A model generated the notes under the pieces. It was not told the DNA's origin, made no database searches, and saw nothing but the letters and a program-made list of their open reading frames with translations. Positions 10,823-25,600 of a stretch of 64,000 nucleotides of DNA are shown in pieces. The stretch comes from Nectonema munidae (Eukaryota > Nematomorpha > Nectonematoida > Nectonematidae): the NCBI GenBank assembly GCA_030549495.1, contig JAUIRK010000316.1, positions 1 through 64,000 of the forward strand, read 5' to 3'. Numbering within the stretch: the stretch's first letter is position 1; each line of letters begins with the position of its first letter. The translations under genes and the position numbers were made by a program.

Positions 10823-12449
10823 GAGGGAAAATAATAATAGGTAAAAAGAATAAAAAATTGTCTTCGAAATCAATTACAATGCTTAAACACTAAAATCATT
10901 TATGAGCATATTGATTGGCTCAAAAAAGAGTTTTATAAATCTCAAAAGAATGTAAATTCAAGAAGAAAAACAAGTATTTCGTATATCTAAAAATTACTCT
11001 GATATGGATAGTTTTTTTTATAGATTTTGATAGAATTCAAAAGACTACTGTCAAGTATGCCAGATCATGATATAAATAATTTTTATTTAAACATTTTATA
11101 AAACAAAGTCTGCGTAAATAAAAAAATGTCAATTTTTATCAAGAATTGATAGAAGAGTTTCATTTACAAAGAATCATTTCTCGCAAAAAAGGTGTCTTCA
11201 ATTTATTTATTTATTTAAACTTATCTATTATAAAATTTTAATCCCAAATTTTTAGATTTCAAAATTATACTTGCCCTATTTGAATTATGCCATCTATAAA
11301 AAGAAAACTTTGAAAATATTTTATTTATAGAAAAAAAGTGTCAATAACAAGGCCCAACCTATAAAAATAGCCATCAATGATAAAGTCTTCTCGAATGAAA
11401 AAGATTATTTCTACCTTTATATAGAAATAAAAAATAAAATTGTAAATTATCCAATTTCTATTAAAAAAACAATATGCTTTATATTTAAAATATTTAAAAG
11501 ACATTTTGAGAAATCAAAAAAGTGCCAATACTTTACAAAATCAAAATTAAATATTGTGTTTAATCATATTCTTCAATTGAAATTAGAGAAATATCAATTT
11601 TAAATCTTTTTTAAATTAATAATTTGACCTTTATTGAATTTATTAAAAATAAAATATTTTGAAAATCTTTTCAAATTTTTCTTTTTTTTAAGAATTGTGA
11701 TATACATTTCTTAAAACCTTTAGTCAAGCATTTAGATGCCGCCCAAAAAAGCGTTTAGAATAATATAATTTTACAAGTTAAATGGTAAATTCCATTTTAT
11801 TATATATTTTGTAAATTTAACTAATCAAATAGTTAAAATAAAGACAAAGAAATTTACTTGGAATTTCTTTCTATTTTTTTTTGGAATAGTCATATATACT
11901 AGATAGTTATTATTACTATCCATAATTCTACTAATTGTTTAGTCATGTTTATTCAAAATATTTATCTGTGTAAATTTATAATTAAAACTTAAATGTTTAC
12001 TTGTTCTTTAGTTTATTATTTATACAAATACATCATTTTCTTGAAATTACAAAGATGGGTAATTTTTACCCATGGTTGTACTTCACCATATAATATTTTC
12101 ATCATACTATAACTATTAAAAACAAGTTGAAATTTTTTGGTGTAAAAAATGCATACAATCACCAAACCTAAGGATAGCACAACACTTTTAATATTGGAAG
12201 CTGAAAATCGACACGCATGGACGCTTTGCAAAAGAGAACTCTTATGCGACTAGAGCAAAGAATTTTTAAAAGGTGAGATTGAGAAAGTATTGCAATAATT
12301 TCTAATCAAGTTTTTAATTCTTAAAAATGATTCATAGATCATGAGAGCCAATTACCCTGAATCAATGGAGAAAAAAAATATATATTTTATTATATCTCTT
12401 ATTTTTATAATTATATTATCAAATAAACAATGCTGAGTATTATTACTGT
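10823..12449. other. AT-rich stretch without a gene
   Basis: I see no domain-bearing open frame, RNA gene or clear repeat on either strand. Short open frames here are low-complexity Lys/Phe/Asn strings. Confidence 0.6.
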
Positions 12450-13046
12450 TTGATGCCAGAAATTTATATTTCTGATCTGTCATACCGTACTTATTTTTCA
12501 GCCATAAATATTTGTAAAAGGCTTATTGAAGATACTCAAGTCCCTTCTGGATGTGGTATTTTCACAGATAGATTTTTTACCAGCCATGAGTTAGTAGTTC
12601 GGTGTCAAACAAAGGATATAACTATATGTGGTACTGTAAACGGAAACAAAAGATTCATCCCAAGAATATTGAAAGCTGACTATCTCAAGACCTTAAAACT
12701 TGTTGAATGCAAAAGTAAAACAGTTTATTTAGACTGTACCTCTCTTAGTGCTTACATACCTAGGAGACATGCCAGAAAAAACTTTAAAGTAGTGTACGTA
12801 TTATCGTCCCAACACAAAAACATAGAAACGATGGGAGAACATTCTAAACCTGTAAGTTTACTTTACTACAACAAATTTAAATCAGGGGTAGATGCTGCTA
12901 ATAGGATAATAAGAAACTACAGATCATACAAACCATGTAGAAGATGGTCTTTAGTAGCATTCTGTAATTATTTAGACATTACTTGTCTTAACATATGGAT
13001 TGTATCACGATGCAACTTACCCGAAAATTTTCTTAACTCTAAATAA
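12450..13046 (+). pseudogene. piggyBac-like DDE domain, second lineage (truncated)
   Basis: A 198-codon open frame with the C-terminal half of a piggyBac catalytic domain: CGIFTDRFFTSHELV holds the second catalytic Asp, then CGTVNGN, then YYNKFKSGVDAANRI with the third Asp, then YKPCRRW and a hydrophobic helix. The first Asp region and the N-terminus are absent upstream, and no cysteine tail follows. The sequence is clearly different from the piggyBacs at 2525 and 30,638, so it belongs to another lineage. The ATG is probably not a true start, since homology begins at once and no TTAA-bounded termini were found. Confidence 0.8.
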
Positions 13047-13604
13047 AGTGGTAGAATTTTTTTATGAAATCTTTGTTTTCGTCTGGCAGAAAAATGCATG
13101 AAAGTGAGAGCAACAATTCTTGAACTTCCTATACAAATTAAGTTTTACTATCTTTTTATGGATATAAAGATGATACGAATGAAGAATCAAGTTAAAAAAG
13201 AGGGGTTTTCTATATATTTTTGAGTAAAAGAAATAAAACAACAAGAACTTGTTCTTAGTGTTCTCGTTTCATCTGCAAGAACCATTCAAAAATTGTCTGC
13301 TCAAGCTGTATATAAAAAGTTTTTTTTATTACTCTTTTATAAAAAATAAATAAAATTTAATTCTATTTTTTTACTTAGTTTCTAATAAAATTTTTTCAAA
13401 GGTTCATATTGAGTGCCCGTATACAATATTAGATTAACGCTATCTATAATTTTCGTGTCAGTCTTGTGAATGTAATCAAAATTTTAAGTATTAATAATAT
13501 TTTTTCCATTATTTTTTCTTTTACGTTTACTTCATATGGTTTTCGTTCATTGAAAGTTTTCTATAAAATGTAAAAATATCTGTCACTGAGAAAATGCACA
13601 GGGA
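13047..13604. other. AT-rich junction before the 43-bp array
   Basis: No gene seen. The final bases before 13,605 enter the array in mid-unit, so this is a breakpoint into the satellite, not a conserved array edge. Confidence 0.6.
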
Positions 13605-16600
13605 GTAGTGCGAGGGAGCCATACCATTACCCTTAAAAACATTCAATGTAGTGCGAAGGAACCATGTCATTACCCTTAAAAACATTCAATGTAGTGCGAA
13701 GGAACCATGTCATTACCCTTAAAAACATTCAATGTAGTGCGAAGGAACCATGTCATTACCCTTAAAAACATTCAATGTAGTGCGAGGGAGCCATACCATT
13801 ACCCTTAAAAACATTCAATGTAGTGCGAAGGAACCATGTCATTACCCTTAAAAACATTCAATGTAGTGCGAAGGAACCATGTCATTACCCTTAAAAACAT
13901 TCAATGTAGTGCGAGGGAACCATGTCATTACCCTTAAAAACATTCAATGTAGTGCGAGGGAACCATGTCATTACCCTTAAAAACATTCAATGTAGTGCGA
14001 GGGAACCATGTCATTACCCTTAAAAACATTCAATGTAGTGCGAAGGAACCATGTCATTACCCTTAAAAACATTCAATGTAGTGCGAGGGAACCATGTCAT
14101 TACCCTTAAAAACATTCAATGTAGTGCGAGGGAACCATACCATTACCCTTAAAAACATTCAATGTAGTGCGAAGGAACCATGTCATTACCCTTAAAAACA
14201 TTCAATGTAGTGCGAGGGAGCCATACCATTACCCTTAAAAACATTCAATGTAGTGCGAAGGAACCATGTCATTACCCTTAAAAACATTCAATGTAGTGCG
14301 AAGGAACCATGTCATTACCCTTAAAAACATTCAATGTAGTGCGAAGGAACCATGTCATTACCCTTAAAAACATTCAATGTAGTGCGAGGGAACCATGTCA
14401 TTACCCTTAAAAACATTCAATGTAGTGCGAGGGAGCCATACCATTACCCTTAAAAACATTCAATGTAGTGCGAGGGAACCATGTCATTACCCTTAAAAAC
14501 ATTCAATGTAGTGCGAAGGAACCATGTCATTACCCTTAAAAACATTCAATGTAGTGCGAGGGAACCATGTCATTACCCTTAAAAACATTCAATGTAGTGC
14601 GAGGGAACCATGTCATTACCCTTAAAAACATTCAATGTAGTGCGAGGGAACCATGTCATTACCCTTAAAAACATTCAATGTAGTGCGAAGGAACCATGTC
14701 ATTACCCTTAAAAACATTCAATGTAGTGCGAGGGAACCATGTCATTACCCTTAAAAACATTCAATGTAGTGCGAGGGAGCCATACCATTACCCTTAAAAA
14801 CATTCAATGTAGTGCGAGGGAACCATGTCATTACCCTTAAAAACATTCAATGTAGTGCGAGGGAGCCATGTCATTACCCTTAAAAACATTCAATGTAGTG
14901 CGAGGGAACCATGTCATTACCCTTAAAAACATTCAATGTAGTGCGAGGGAACCATGTCATTACCCTTAAAAACATTCAATGTAGTGCGAAGGAACCATGT
15001 CATTACCCTTAAAAACATTCAATGTAGTGCGAGGGAACCATGTCATTACCCTTAAAAACATTCAATGTAGTGCGAGGGAACCATGTCATTACCCTTAAAA
15101 ACATTCAATGTAGTGCGAGGGAACCATGTCATTACCCTTAAAAACATTCAATGTAGTGCGAAGGAACCATGTCATTACCCTTAAAAACATTCAATGTAGT
15201 GCGAAGGAACCATGTCATTACCCTTAAAAACATTCAATGTAGTGCGAGGGAACCATGTCATTACCCTTAAAAACATTCAATGTAGTGCGAAGGAACCATG
15301 TCATTACCCTTAAAAACATTCAATGTAGTGCGAAGGAACCATGTCATTACCCTTAAAAACATTCAATGTAGTGCGAGGGAACCATGTCATTACCCTTAAA
15401 AACATTCAATGTAGTGCGAGGGAACCATGTCATTACCCTTAAAAACATTCAATGTAGTGCGAGGGAACCATGTCATTACCCTTAAAAACATTCAATGTAG
15501 TGCGAGGGAACCATGTCATTACCCTTAAAAACATTCAATGTAGTGCGAGGGAACCATGTCATTACCCTTAAAAACATTCAATGTAGTGCGAGGGAACCAT
15601 GTCATTACCCTTAAAAACATTCAATGTAGTGCGAAGGAACCATGTCATTACCCTTAAAAACATTCAATGTAGTGCGAAGGAACCATGTCATTACCCTTAA
15701 AAACATTCAATGTAGTGCGAGGGAACCATGTCATTACCCTTAAAAACATTCAATGTAGTGCGAGGGAACCATGTCATTACCCTTAAAAACATTCAATGTA
15801 GTGCGAGGGAACCATGTCATTACCCTTAAAAACATTCAATGTAGTGCGAGGGAACCATGTCATTACCCTTAAAAACATTCAATGTAGTGCGAGGGAACCA
15901 TGTCATTACCCTTAAAAACATTCAATGTAGTGCGAGGGAACCATGTCATTACCCTTAAAAACATTCAATGTAGTGCGAAGGAACCATGTCATTACCCTTA
16001 AAAACATTCAATGTAGTGCGAAGGAACCATGTCATTACCCTTAAAAACATTCAATGTAGTGCGAGGGAACCATGTCATTACCCTTAAAAACATTCAATGT
16101 AGTGCGAGGGAACCATGTCATTACCCTTAAAAACATTCAATGTAGTGCGAAGGAACCATGTCATTACCCTTAAAAACATTCAATGTAGTGCGAAGGAACC
16201 ATGTCATTACCCTTAAAAACATTCAATGTAGTGCGAGGGAACCATGTCATTACCCTTAAAAACATTCAATGTAGTGCGAGGGAACCATGTCATTACCCTT
16301 AAAAACATTCAATGTAGTGCGAGGGAACCATGTCATTACCCTTAAAAACATTCAATGTAGTGCGAGGGAACCATGTCATTACCCTTAAAAACATTCAATG
16401 TAGTGCGAGGGAACCATGTCATTACCCTTAAAAACATTCAATGTAGTGCGAGGGAACCATGTCATTACCCTTAAAAACATTCAATGTAGTGCGAGGGAAC
16501 CATGTCATTACCCTTAAAAACATTCAATGTAGTGCGAAGGAACCATGTCATTACCCTTAAAAACATTCAATGTAGTGCGAAGGAACCATGTCATTACCCT

Positions 16601-19600
16601 TAAAAACATTCAATGTAGTGCGAGGGAACCATGTCATTACCCTTAAAAACATTCAATGTAGTGCGAGGGAACCATGTCATTACCCTTAAAAACATTCAAT
16701 GTAGTGCGAGGGAACCATGTCATTACCCTTAAAAACATTCAATGTAGTGCGAAGGAACCATGTCATTACCCTTAAAAACATTCAATGTAGTGCGAGGGAA
16801 CCATGTCATTACCCTTAAAAACATTCAATGTAGTGCGAAGGAACCATGTCATTACCCTTAAAAACATTCAATGTAGTGCGAGGGAACCATGTCATTACCC
16901 TTAAAAACATTCAATGTAGTGCGAGGGAACCATGTCATTACCCTTAAAAACATTCAATGTAGTGCGAGGGAACCATGTCATTACCCTTAAAAACATTCAA
17001 TGTAGTGCGAAGGAACCATGTCATTACCCTTAAAAACATTCAATGTAGTGCGAGGGAACCATGTCATTACCCTTAAAAACATTCAATGTAGTGCGAAGGA
17101 ACCATGTCATTACCCTTAAAAACATTCAATGTAGTGCGAGGGAACCATGTCATTACCCTTAAAAACATTCAATGTAGTGCGAAGGAACCATGTCATTACC
17201 CTTAAAAACATTCAATGTAGTGCGAAGGAACCATGTCATTACCCTTAAAAACATTCAATGTAGTGCGAGGGAACCATGTCATTACCCTTAAAAACATTCA
17301 ATGTAGTGCGAAGGAACCATGTCATTACCCTTAAAAACATTCAATGTAGTGCGAGGGAACCATGTCATTACCCTTAAAAACATTCAATGTAGTGCGAGGG
17401 AACCATGTCATTACCCTTAAAAACATTCAATGTAGTGCGAAGGGAACCATGTCATTACCCTTAAAAACATTCAATGTAGTGCGAAGGAACCATGTCATTA
17501 CCCTTAAAAACATTCAATGTAGTGCGAAGGAACCATGTCATTACCCTTAAAAACATTCAATGTAGTGCGAAGGAACCATGTCATTACCCTTAAAAACATT
17601 CAATGTAGTGCGAAGGAACCATGTCATTACCCTTAAAAACATTCAATGTAGTGCGAAGGAACCATGTCATTACCCTTAAAAACATTCAATGTAGTGCGAA
17701 GGAACCATGTCATTACCCTTAAAAACATTCAATGTAGTGCGAGGGAACCATGTCATTACCCTTAAAAACATTCAATGTAGTGCGAGGGAACCATGTCATT
17801 ACCCTTAAAAACATTCAATGTAGTGCGAGGGAACCATGTCATTACCCTTAAAAACATTCAATGTAGTGCGAGGGAACCATGTCATTACCCTTAAAAACAT
17901 TCAATGTAGTGCGAAGGAACCATGTCATTACCCTTAAAAACATTCAATGTAGTGCGAGGGAACCATGTCATTACCCTTAAAAACATTCAATGTAGTGCGA
18001 GGGAACCATGTCATTACCCTTAAAAACATTCAATGTAGTGCGAAGGAACCATGTCATTACCCTTAAAAACATTCAATGTAGTGCGAGGGAACCATGTCAT
18101 TACCCTTAAAAACATTCAATGTAGTGCGAAGGAACCATGTCATTACCCTTAAAAACATTCAATGTAGTGCGAAGGAACCATGTCATTACCCTTAAAAACA
18201 TTCAATGTAGTGCGAAGGAACCATGTCATTACCCTTAAAAACATTCAATGTAGTGCGAAGGAACCATGTCATTACCCTTAAAAACATTCAATGTAGTGCG
18301 AAGGAACCATGTCATTACCCTTAAAAACATTCAATGTAGTGCGAAGGAACCATGTCATTACCCTTAAAAACATTCAATGTAGTGCGAGGGAACCATGTCA
18401 TTACCCTTAAAAACATTCAATGTAGTGCGAAGGAACCATGTCATTACCCTTAAAAACATTCAATGTAGTGCGAAGGAACCATGTCATTACCCTTAAAAAC
18501 ATTCAATGTAGTGCGAAGGAACCATGTCATTACCCTTAAAAACATTCAATGTAGTGCGAAGGAACCATGTCATTACCCTTAAAAACATTCAATGTAGTGC
18601 GAAGGAACCATGTCATTACCCTTAAAAACATTCAATGTAGTGCGAAGGAACCATGTCATTACCCTTAAAAACATTCAATGTAGTGCGAGGGAACCATGTC
18701 ATTACCCTTAAAAACATTCAATGTAGTGCGAAGGAACCATGTCATTACCCTTAAAAACATTCAATGTAGTGCGAGGGAACCATGTCATTACCCTTAAAAA
18801 CATTCAATGTAGTGCGAGGGAACCATGTCATTACCCTTAAAAACATTCAATGTAGTGCGAGGGAACCATGTCATTACCCTTAAAAACATTCAATGTAGTG
18901 CGAGGGAACCATGTCATTACCCTTAAAAACATTCAATGTAGTGCGAAGGAACCATGTCATTACCCTTAAAAACATTCAATGTAGTGCGAGGGAACCATGT
19001 CATTACCCTTAAAAACATTCAATGTAGTGCGAGGGAACCATGTCATTACCCTTAAAAACATTCAATGTAGTGCGAGGGAACCATGTCATTACCCTTAAAA
19101 ACATTCAATGTAGTGCGAGGGAACCATGTCATTACCCTTAAAAACATTCAATGTAGTGCGAGGGAACCATGTCATTACCCTTAAAAACATTCAATGTAGT
19201 GCGAAGGAACCATGTCATTACCCTTAAAAACATTCAATGTAGTGCGAAGGAACCATGTCATTACCCTTAAAAACATTCAATGTAGTGCGAGGGAACCATG
19301 TCATTACCCTTAAAAACATTCAATGTAGTGCGAGGGAACCATGTCATTACCCTTAAAAACATTCAATGTAGTGCGAAGGAACCATGTCATTACCCTTAAA
19401 AACATTCAATGTAGTGCGAAGGAACCATGTCATTACCCTTAAAAACATTCAATGTAGTGCGAGGGAACCATGTCATTACCCTTAAAAACATTCAATGTAG
19501 TGCGAGGGAACCATGTCATTACCCTTAAAAACATTCAATGTAGTGCGAGGGAACCATGTCATTACCCTTAAAAACATTCAATGTAGTGCGAGGGAACCAT

Positions 19601-22600
19601 GTCATTACCCTTAAAAACATTCAATGTAGTGCGAAGGAACCATGTCATTACCCTTAAAAACATTCAATGTAGTGCGAGGGAACCATGTCATTACCCTTAA
19701 AAACATTCAATGTAGTGCGAGGGAACCATGTCATTACCCTTAAAAACATTCAATGTAGTGCGAAGGAACCATGTCATTACCCTTAAAAACATTCAATGTA
19801 GTGCGAAGGAACCATGTCATTACCCTTAAAAACATTCAATGTAGTGCGAGGGAACCATGTCATTACCCTTAAAAACATTCAATGTAGTGCGAGGGAACCA
19901 TGTCATTACCCTTAAAAACATTCAATGTAGTGCGAAGGAACCATGTCATTACCCTTAAAAACATTCAATGTAGTGCGAAGGAACCATGTCATTACCCTTA
20001 AAAACATTCAATGTAGTGCGAGGGAACCATGTCATTACCCTTAAAAACATTCAATGTAGTGCGAGGGAACCATGTCATTACCCTTAAAAACATTCAATGT
20101 AGTGCGAAGGAACCATGTCATTACCCTTAAAAACATTCAATGTAGTGCGAGGGAACCATGTCATTACCCTTAAAAACATTCAATGTAGTGCGAGGGAACC
20201 ATGTCATTACCCTTAAAAACATTCAATGTAGTGCGAGGGAACCATGTCATTACCCTTAAAAACATTCAATGTAGTGCGAGGGAACCATGTCATTACCCTT
20301 AAAAACATTCAATGTAGTGCGAGGGAACCATGTCATTACCCTTAAAAACATTCAATGTAGTGCGAGGGAACCATGTCATTACCCTTAAAAACATTCAATG
20401 TAGTGCGAGGGAACCATGTCATTACCCTTAAAAACATTCAATGTAGTGCGAGGGAACCATGTCATTACCCTTAAAAACATTCAATGTAGTGCGAGGGAAC
20501 CATGTCATTACCCTTAAAAACATTCAATGTAGTGCGAAGGAACCATGTCATTACCCTTAAAAACATTCAATGTAGTGCGAGGGAACCATGTCATTACCCT
20601 TAAAAACATTCAATGTAGTGCGAAGGAACCATGTCATTACCCTTAAAAACATTCAATGTAGTGCGAAGGAACCATGTCATTACCCTTAAAAACATTCAAT
20701 GTAGTGCGAAGGAACCATGTCATTACCCTTAAAAACATTCAATGTAGTGCGAGGGAACCATGTCATTACCCTTAAAAACATTCAATGTAGTGCGAAGGAA
20801 CCATGTCATTACCCTTAAAAACATTCAATGTAGTGCGAAGGAACCATGTCATTACCCTTAAAAACATTCAATGTAGTGCGAGGGAACCATGTCATTACCC
20901 TTAAAAACATTCAATGTAGTGCGAAGGAACCATGTCATTACCCTTAAAAACATTCAATGTAGTGCGAAGGAACCATGTCATTACCCTTAAAAACATTCAA
21001 TGTAGTGCGAAGGAACCATGTCATTACCCTTAAAAACATTCAATGTAGTGCGAGGGAACCATGTCATTACCCTTAAAAACATTCAATGTAGTGCGAAGGA
21101 ACCATGTCATTACCCTTAAAAACATTCAATGTAGTGCGAAGGAACCATGTCATTACCCTTAAAAACATTCAATGTAGTGCGAAGGAACCATGTCATTACC
21201 CTTAAAAACATTCAATGTAGTGCGAAGGAACCATGTCATTACCCTTAAAAACATTCAATGTAGTGCGAGGGAACCATGTCATTACCCTTAAAAACATTCA
21301 ATGTAGTGCGAAGGAACCATGTCATTACCCTTAAAAACATTCAATGTAGTGCGAGGGAACCATGTCATTACCCTTAAAAACATTCAATGTAGTGCGAGGG
21401 AACCATGTCATTACCCTTAAAAACATTCAATGTAGTGCGAAGGAACCATGTCATTACCCTTAAAAACATTCAATGTAGTGCGAAGGAACCATGTCATTAC
21501 CCTTAAAAACATTCAATGTAGTGCGAGGGAACCATGTCATTACCCTTAAAAACATTCAATGTAGTGCGAAGGAACCATGTCATTACCCTTAAAAACATTC
21601 AATGTAGTGCGAAGGAACCATGTCATTACCCTTAAAAACATTCAATGTAGTGCGAGGGAACCATGTCATTACCCTTAAAAACATTCAATGTAGTGCGAGG
21701 GAACCATGTCATTACCCTTAAAAACATTCAATGTAGTGCGAGGGAACCATGTCATTACCCTTAAAAACATTCAATGTAGTGCGAAGGAACCATGTCATTA
21801 CCCTTAAAAACATTCAATGTAGTGCGAAGGAACCATGTCATTACCCTTAAAAACATTCAATGTAGTGCGAGGGAACCATGTCATTACCCTTAAAAACATT
21901 CAATGTAGTGCGAGGGAACCATGTCATTACCCTTAAAAACATTCAATGTAGTGCGAAGGAACCATGTCATTACCCTTAAAAACATTCAATGTAGTGCGAA
22001 GGAACCATGTCATTACCCTTAAAAACATTCAATGTAGTGCGAGGGAACCATGTCATTACCCTTAAAAACATTCAATGTAGTGCGAGGGAACCATGTCATT
22101 ACCCTTAAAAACATTCAATGTAGTGCGAGGGAACCATGTCATTACCCTTAAAAACATTCAATGTAGTGCGAAGGAACCATGTCATTACCCTTAAAAACAT
22201 TCAATGTAGTGCGAGGGAACCATGTCATTACCCTTAAAAACATTCAATGTAGTGCGAGGGAACCATGTCATTACCCTTAAAAACATTCAATGTAGTGCGA
22301 GGGAACCATGTCATTACCCTTAAAAACATTCAATGTAGTGCGAGGGAACCATGTCATTACCCTTAAAAACATTCAATGTAGTGCGAGGGAACCATGTCAT
22401 TACCCTTAAAAACATTCAATGTAGTGCGAGGGAACCATGTCATTACCCTTAAAAACATTCAATGTAGTGCGAGGGAACCATGTCATTACCCTTAAAAACA
22501 TTCAATGTAGTGCGAAGGAACCATGTCATTACCCTTAAAAACATTCAATGTAGTGCGAGGGAACCATGTCATTACCCTTAAAAACATTCAATGTAGTGCG

Positions 22601-25600
22601 AGGGAACCATGTCATTACCCTTAAAAACATTCAATGTAGTGCGAGGGAACCATGTCATTACCCTTAAAAACATTCAATGTAGTGCGAGGGAACCATGTCA
22701 TTACCCTTAAAAACATTCAATGTAGTGCGAAGGAACCATGTCATTACCCTTAAAAACATTCAATGTAGTGCGAAGGAACCATGTCATTACCCTTAAAAAC
22801 ATTCAATGTAGTGCGAAGGAACCATGTCATTACCCTTAAAAACATTCAATGTAGTGCGAGGGAACCATGTCATTACCCTTAAAAACATTCAATGTAGTGC
22901 GAGGGAACCATGTCATTACCCTTAAAAACATTCAATGTAGTGCGAGGGAACCATGTCATTACCCTTAAAAACATTCAATGTAGTGCGAGGGAACCATGTC
23001 ATTACCCTTAAAAACATTCAATGTAGTGCGAGGGAACCATGTCATTACCCTTAAAAACATTCAATGTAGTGCGAGGGAACCATGTCATTACCCTTAAAAA
23101 CATTCAATGTAGTGCGAGGGAACCATGTCATTACCCTTAAAAACATTCAATGTAGTGCGAGGGAACCATGTCATTACCCTTAAAAACATTCAATGTAGTG
23201 CGAGGGAACCATGTCATTACCCTTAAAAACATTCAATGTAGTGCGAGGGAACCATGTCATTACCCTTAAAAACATTCAATGTAGTGCGAGGGAACCATGT
23301 CATTACCCTTAAAAACATTCAATGTAGTGCGAGGGAACCATGTCATTACCCTTAAAAACATTCAATGTAGTGCGAGGGAACCATGTCATTACCCTTAAAA
23401 ACATTCAATGTAGTGCGAGGGAACCATGTCATTACCCTTAAAAACATTCAATGTAGTGCGAGGGAACCATGTCATTACCCTTAAAAACATTCAATGTAGT
23501 GCGAGGGAACCATGTCATTACCCTTAAAAACATTCAATGTAGTGCGAGGGAACCATGTCATTACCCTTAAAAACATTCAATGTAGTGCGAGGGAACCATG
23601 TCATTACCCTTAAAAACATTCAATGTAGTGCGAGGGAACCATGTCATTACCCTTAAAAACATTCAATGTAGTGCGAGGGAACCATGTCATTACCCTTAAA
23701 AACATTCAATGTAGTGCGAGGGAACCATGTCATTACCCTTAAAAACATTCAATGTAGTGCGAGGGAACCATGTCATTACCCTTAAAAACATTCAATGTAG
23801 TGCGAGGGAACCATGTCATTACCCTTAAAAACATTCAATGTAGTGCGAGGGAACCATGTCATTACCCTTAAAAACATTCAATGTAGTGCGAGGGAACCAT
23901 GTCATTACCCTTAAAAACATTCAATGTAGTGCGAGGGAACCATGTCATTACCCTTAAAAACATTCAATGTAGTGCGAAGGAACCATGTCATTACCCTTAA
24001 AAACATTCAATGTAGTGCGAGGGAACCATGTCATTACCCTTAAAAACATTCAATGTAGTGCGAGGGAACCATGTCATTACCCTTAAAAACATTCAATGTA
24101 GTGCGAGGGAACCATGTCATTACCCTTAAAAACATTCAATGTAGTGCGAGGGAACCATGTCATTACCCTTAAAAACATTCAATGTAGTGCGAGGGAACCA
24201 TGTCATTACCCTTAAAAACATTCAATGTAGTGCGAGGGAACCATGTCATTACCCTTAAAAACATTCAATGTAGTGCGAGGGAACCATGTCATTACCCTTA
24301 AAAACATTCAATGTAGTGCGAGGGAACCATGTCATTACCCTTAAAAACATTCAATGTAGTGCGAGGGAACCATGTCATTACCCTTAAAAACATTCAATGT
24401 AGTGCGAGGGAACCATGTCATTACCCTTAAAAACATTCAATGTAGTGCGAGGGAACCATGTCATTACCCTTAAAAACATTCAATGTAGTGCGAGGGAACC
24501 ATGTCATTACCCTTAAAAACATTCAATGTAGTGCGAGGGAACCATGTCATTACCCTTAAAAACATTCAATGTAGTGCGAGGGAACCATGTCATTACCCTT
24601 AAAAACATTCAATGTAGTGCGAGGGAACCATGTCATTACCCTTAAAAACATTCAATGTAGTGCGAGGGAACCATGTCATTACCCTTAAAAACATTCAATG
24701 TAGTGCGAGGGAACCATGTCATTACCCTTAAAAACATTCAATGTAGTGCGAGGGAACCATGTCATTACCCTTAAAAACATTCAATGTAGTGCGAGGGAAC
24801 CATGTCATTACCCTTAAAAACATTCAATGTAGTGCGAGGGAACCATGTCATTACCCTTAAAAACATTCAATGTAGTGCGAGGGAACCATGTCATTACCCT
24901 TAAAAACATTCAATGTAGTGCGAGGGAACCATGTCATTACCCTTAAAAACATTCAATGTAGTGCGAGGGAACCATGTCATTACCCTTAAAAACATTCAAT
25001 GTAGTGCGAGGGAACCATGTCATTACCCTTAAAAACATTCAATGTAGTGCGAAGGAACCATGTCATTACCCTTAAAAACATTCAATGTAGTGCGAAGGAA
25101 CCATGTCATTACCCTTAAAAACATTCAATGTAGTGCGAGGGAACCATGTCATTACCCTTAAAAACATTCAATGTAGTGCGAAGGAACCATGTCATTACCC
25201 TTAAAAACATTCAATGTAGTGCGAAGGAACCATGTCATTACCCTTAAAAACATTCAATGTAGTGCGAGGGAACCATGTCATTACCCTTAAAAACATTCAA
25301 TGTAGTGCGAGGGAACCATGTCATTACCCTTAAAAACATTCAATGTAGTGCGAGGGAACCATGTCATTACCCTTAAAAACATTCAATGTAGTGCGAGGGA
25401 ACCATGTCATTACCCTTAAAAACATTCAATGTAGTGCGAGGGAACCATGTCATTACCCTTAAAAACATTCAATGTAGTGCGAAGGAACCATGTCATTACC
25501 CTTAAAAACATTCAATGTAGTGCGAAGGAACCATGTCATTACCCTTAAAAACATTCAATGTAGTGCGAGGGAACCATGTCATTACCCTTAAAAACATTCA

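Noticed and set aside
17362-17550. 62-codon open frame inside the minisatellite
   Set aside because: It exists only because one 44-bp unit changes phase. The peptide is just the translated repeat.
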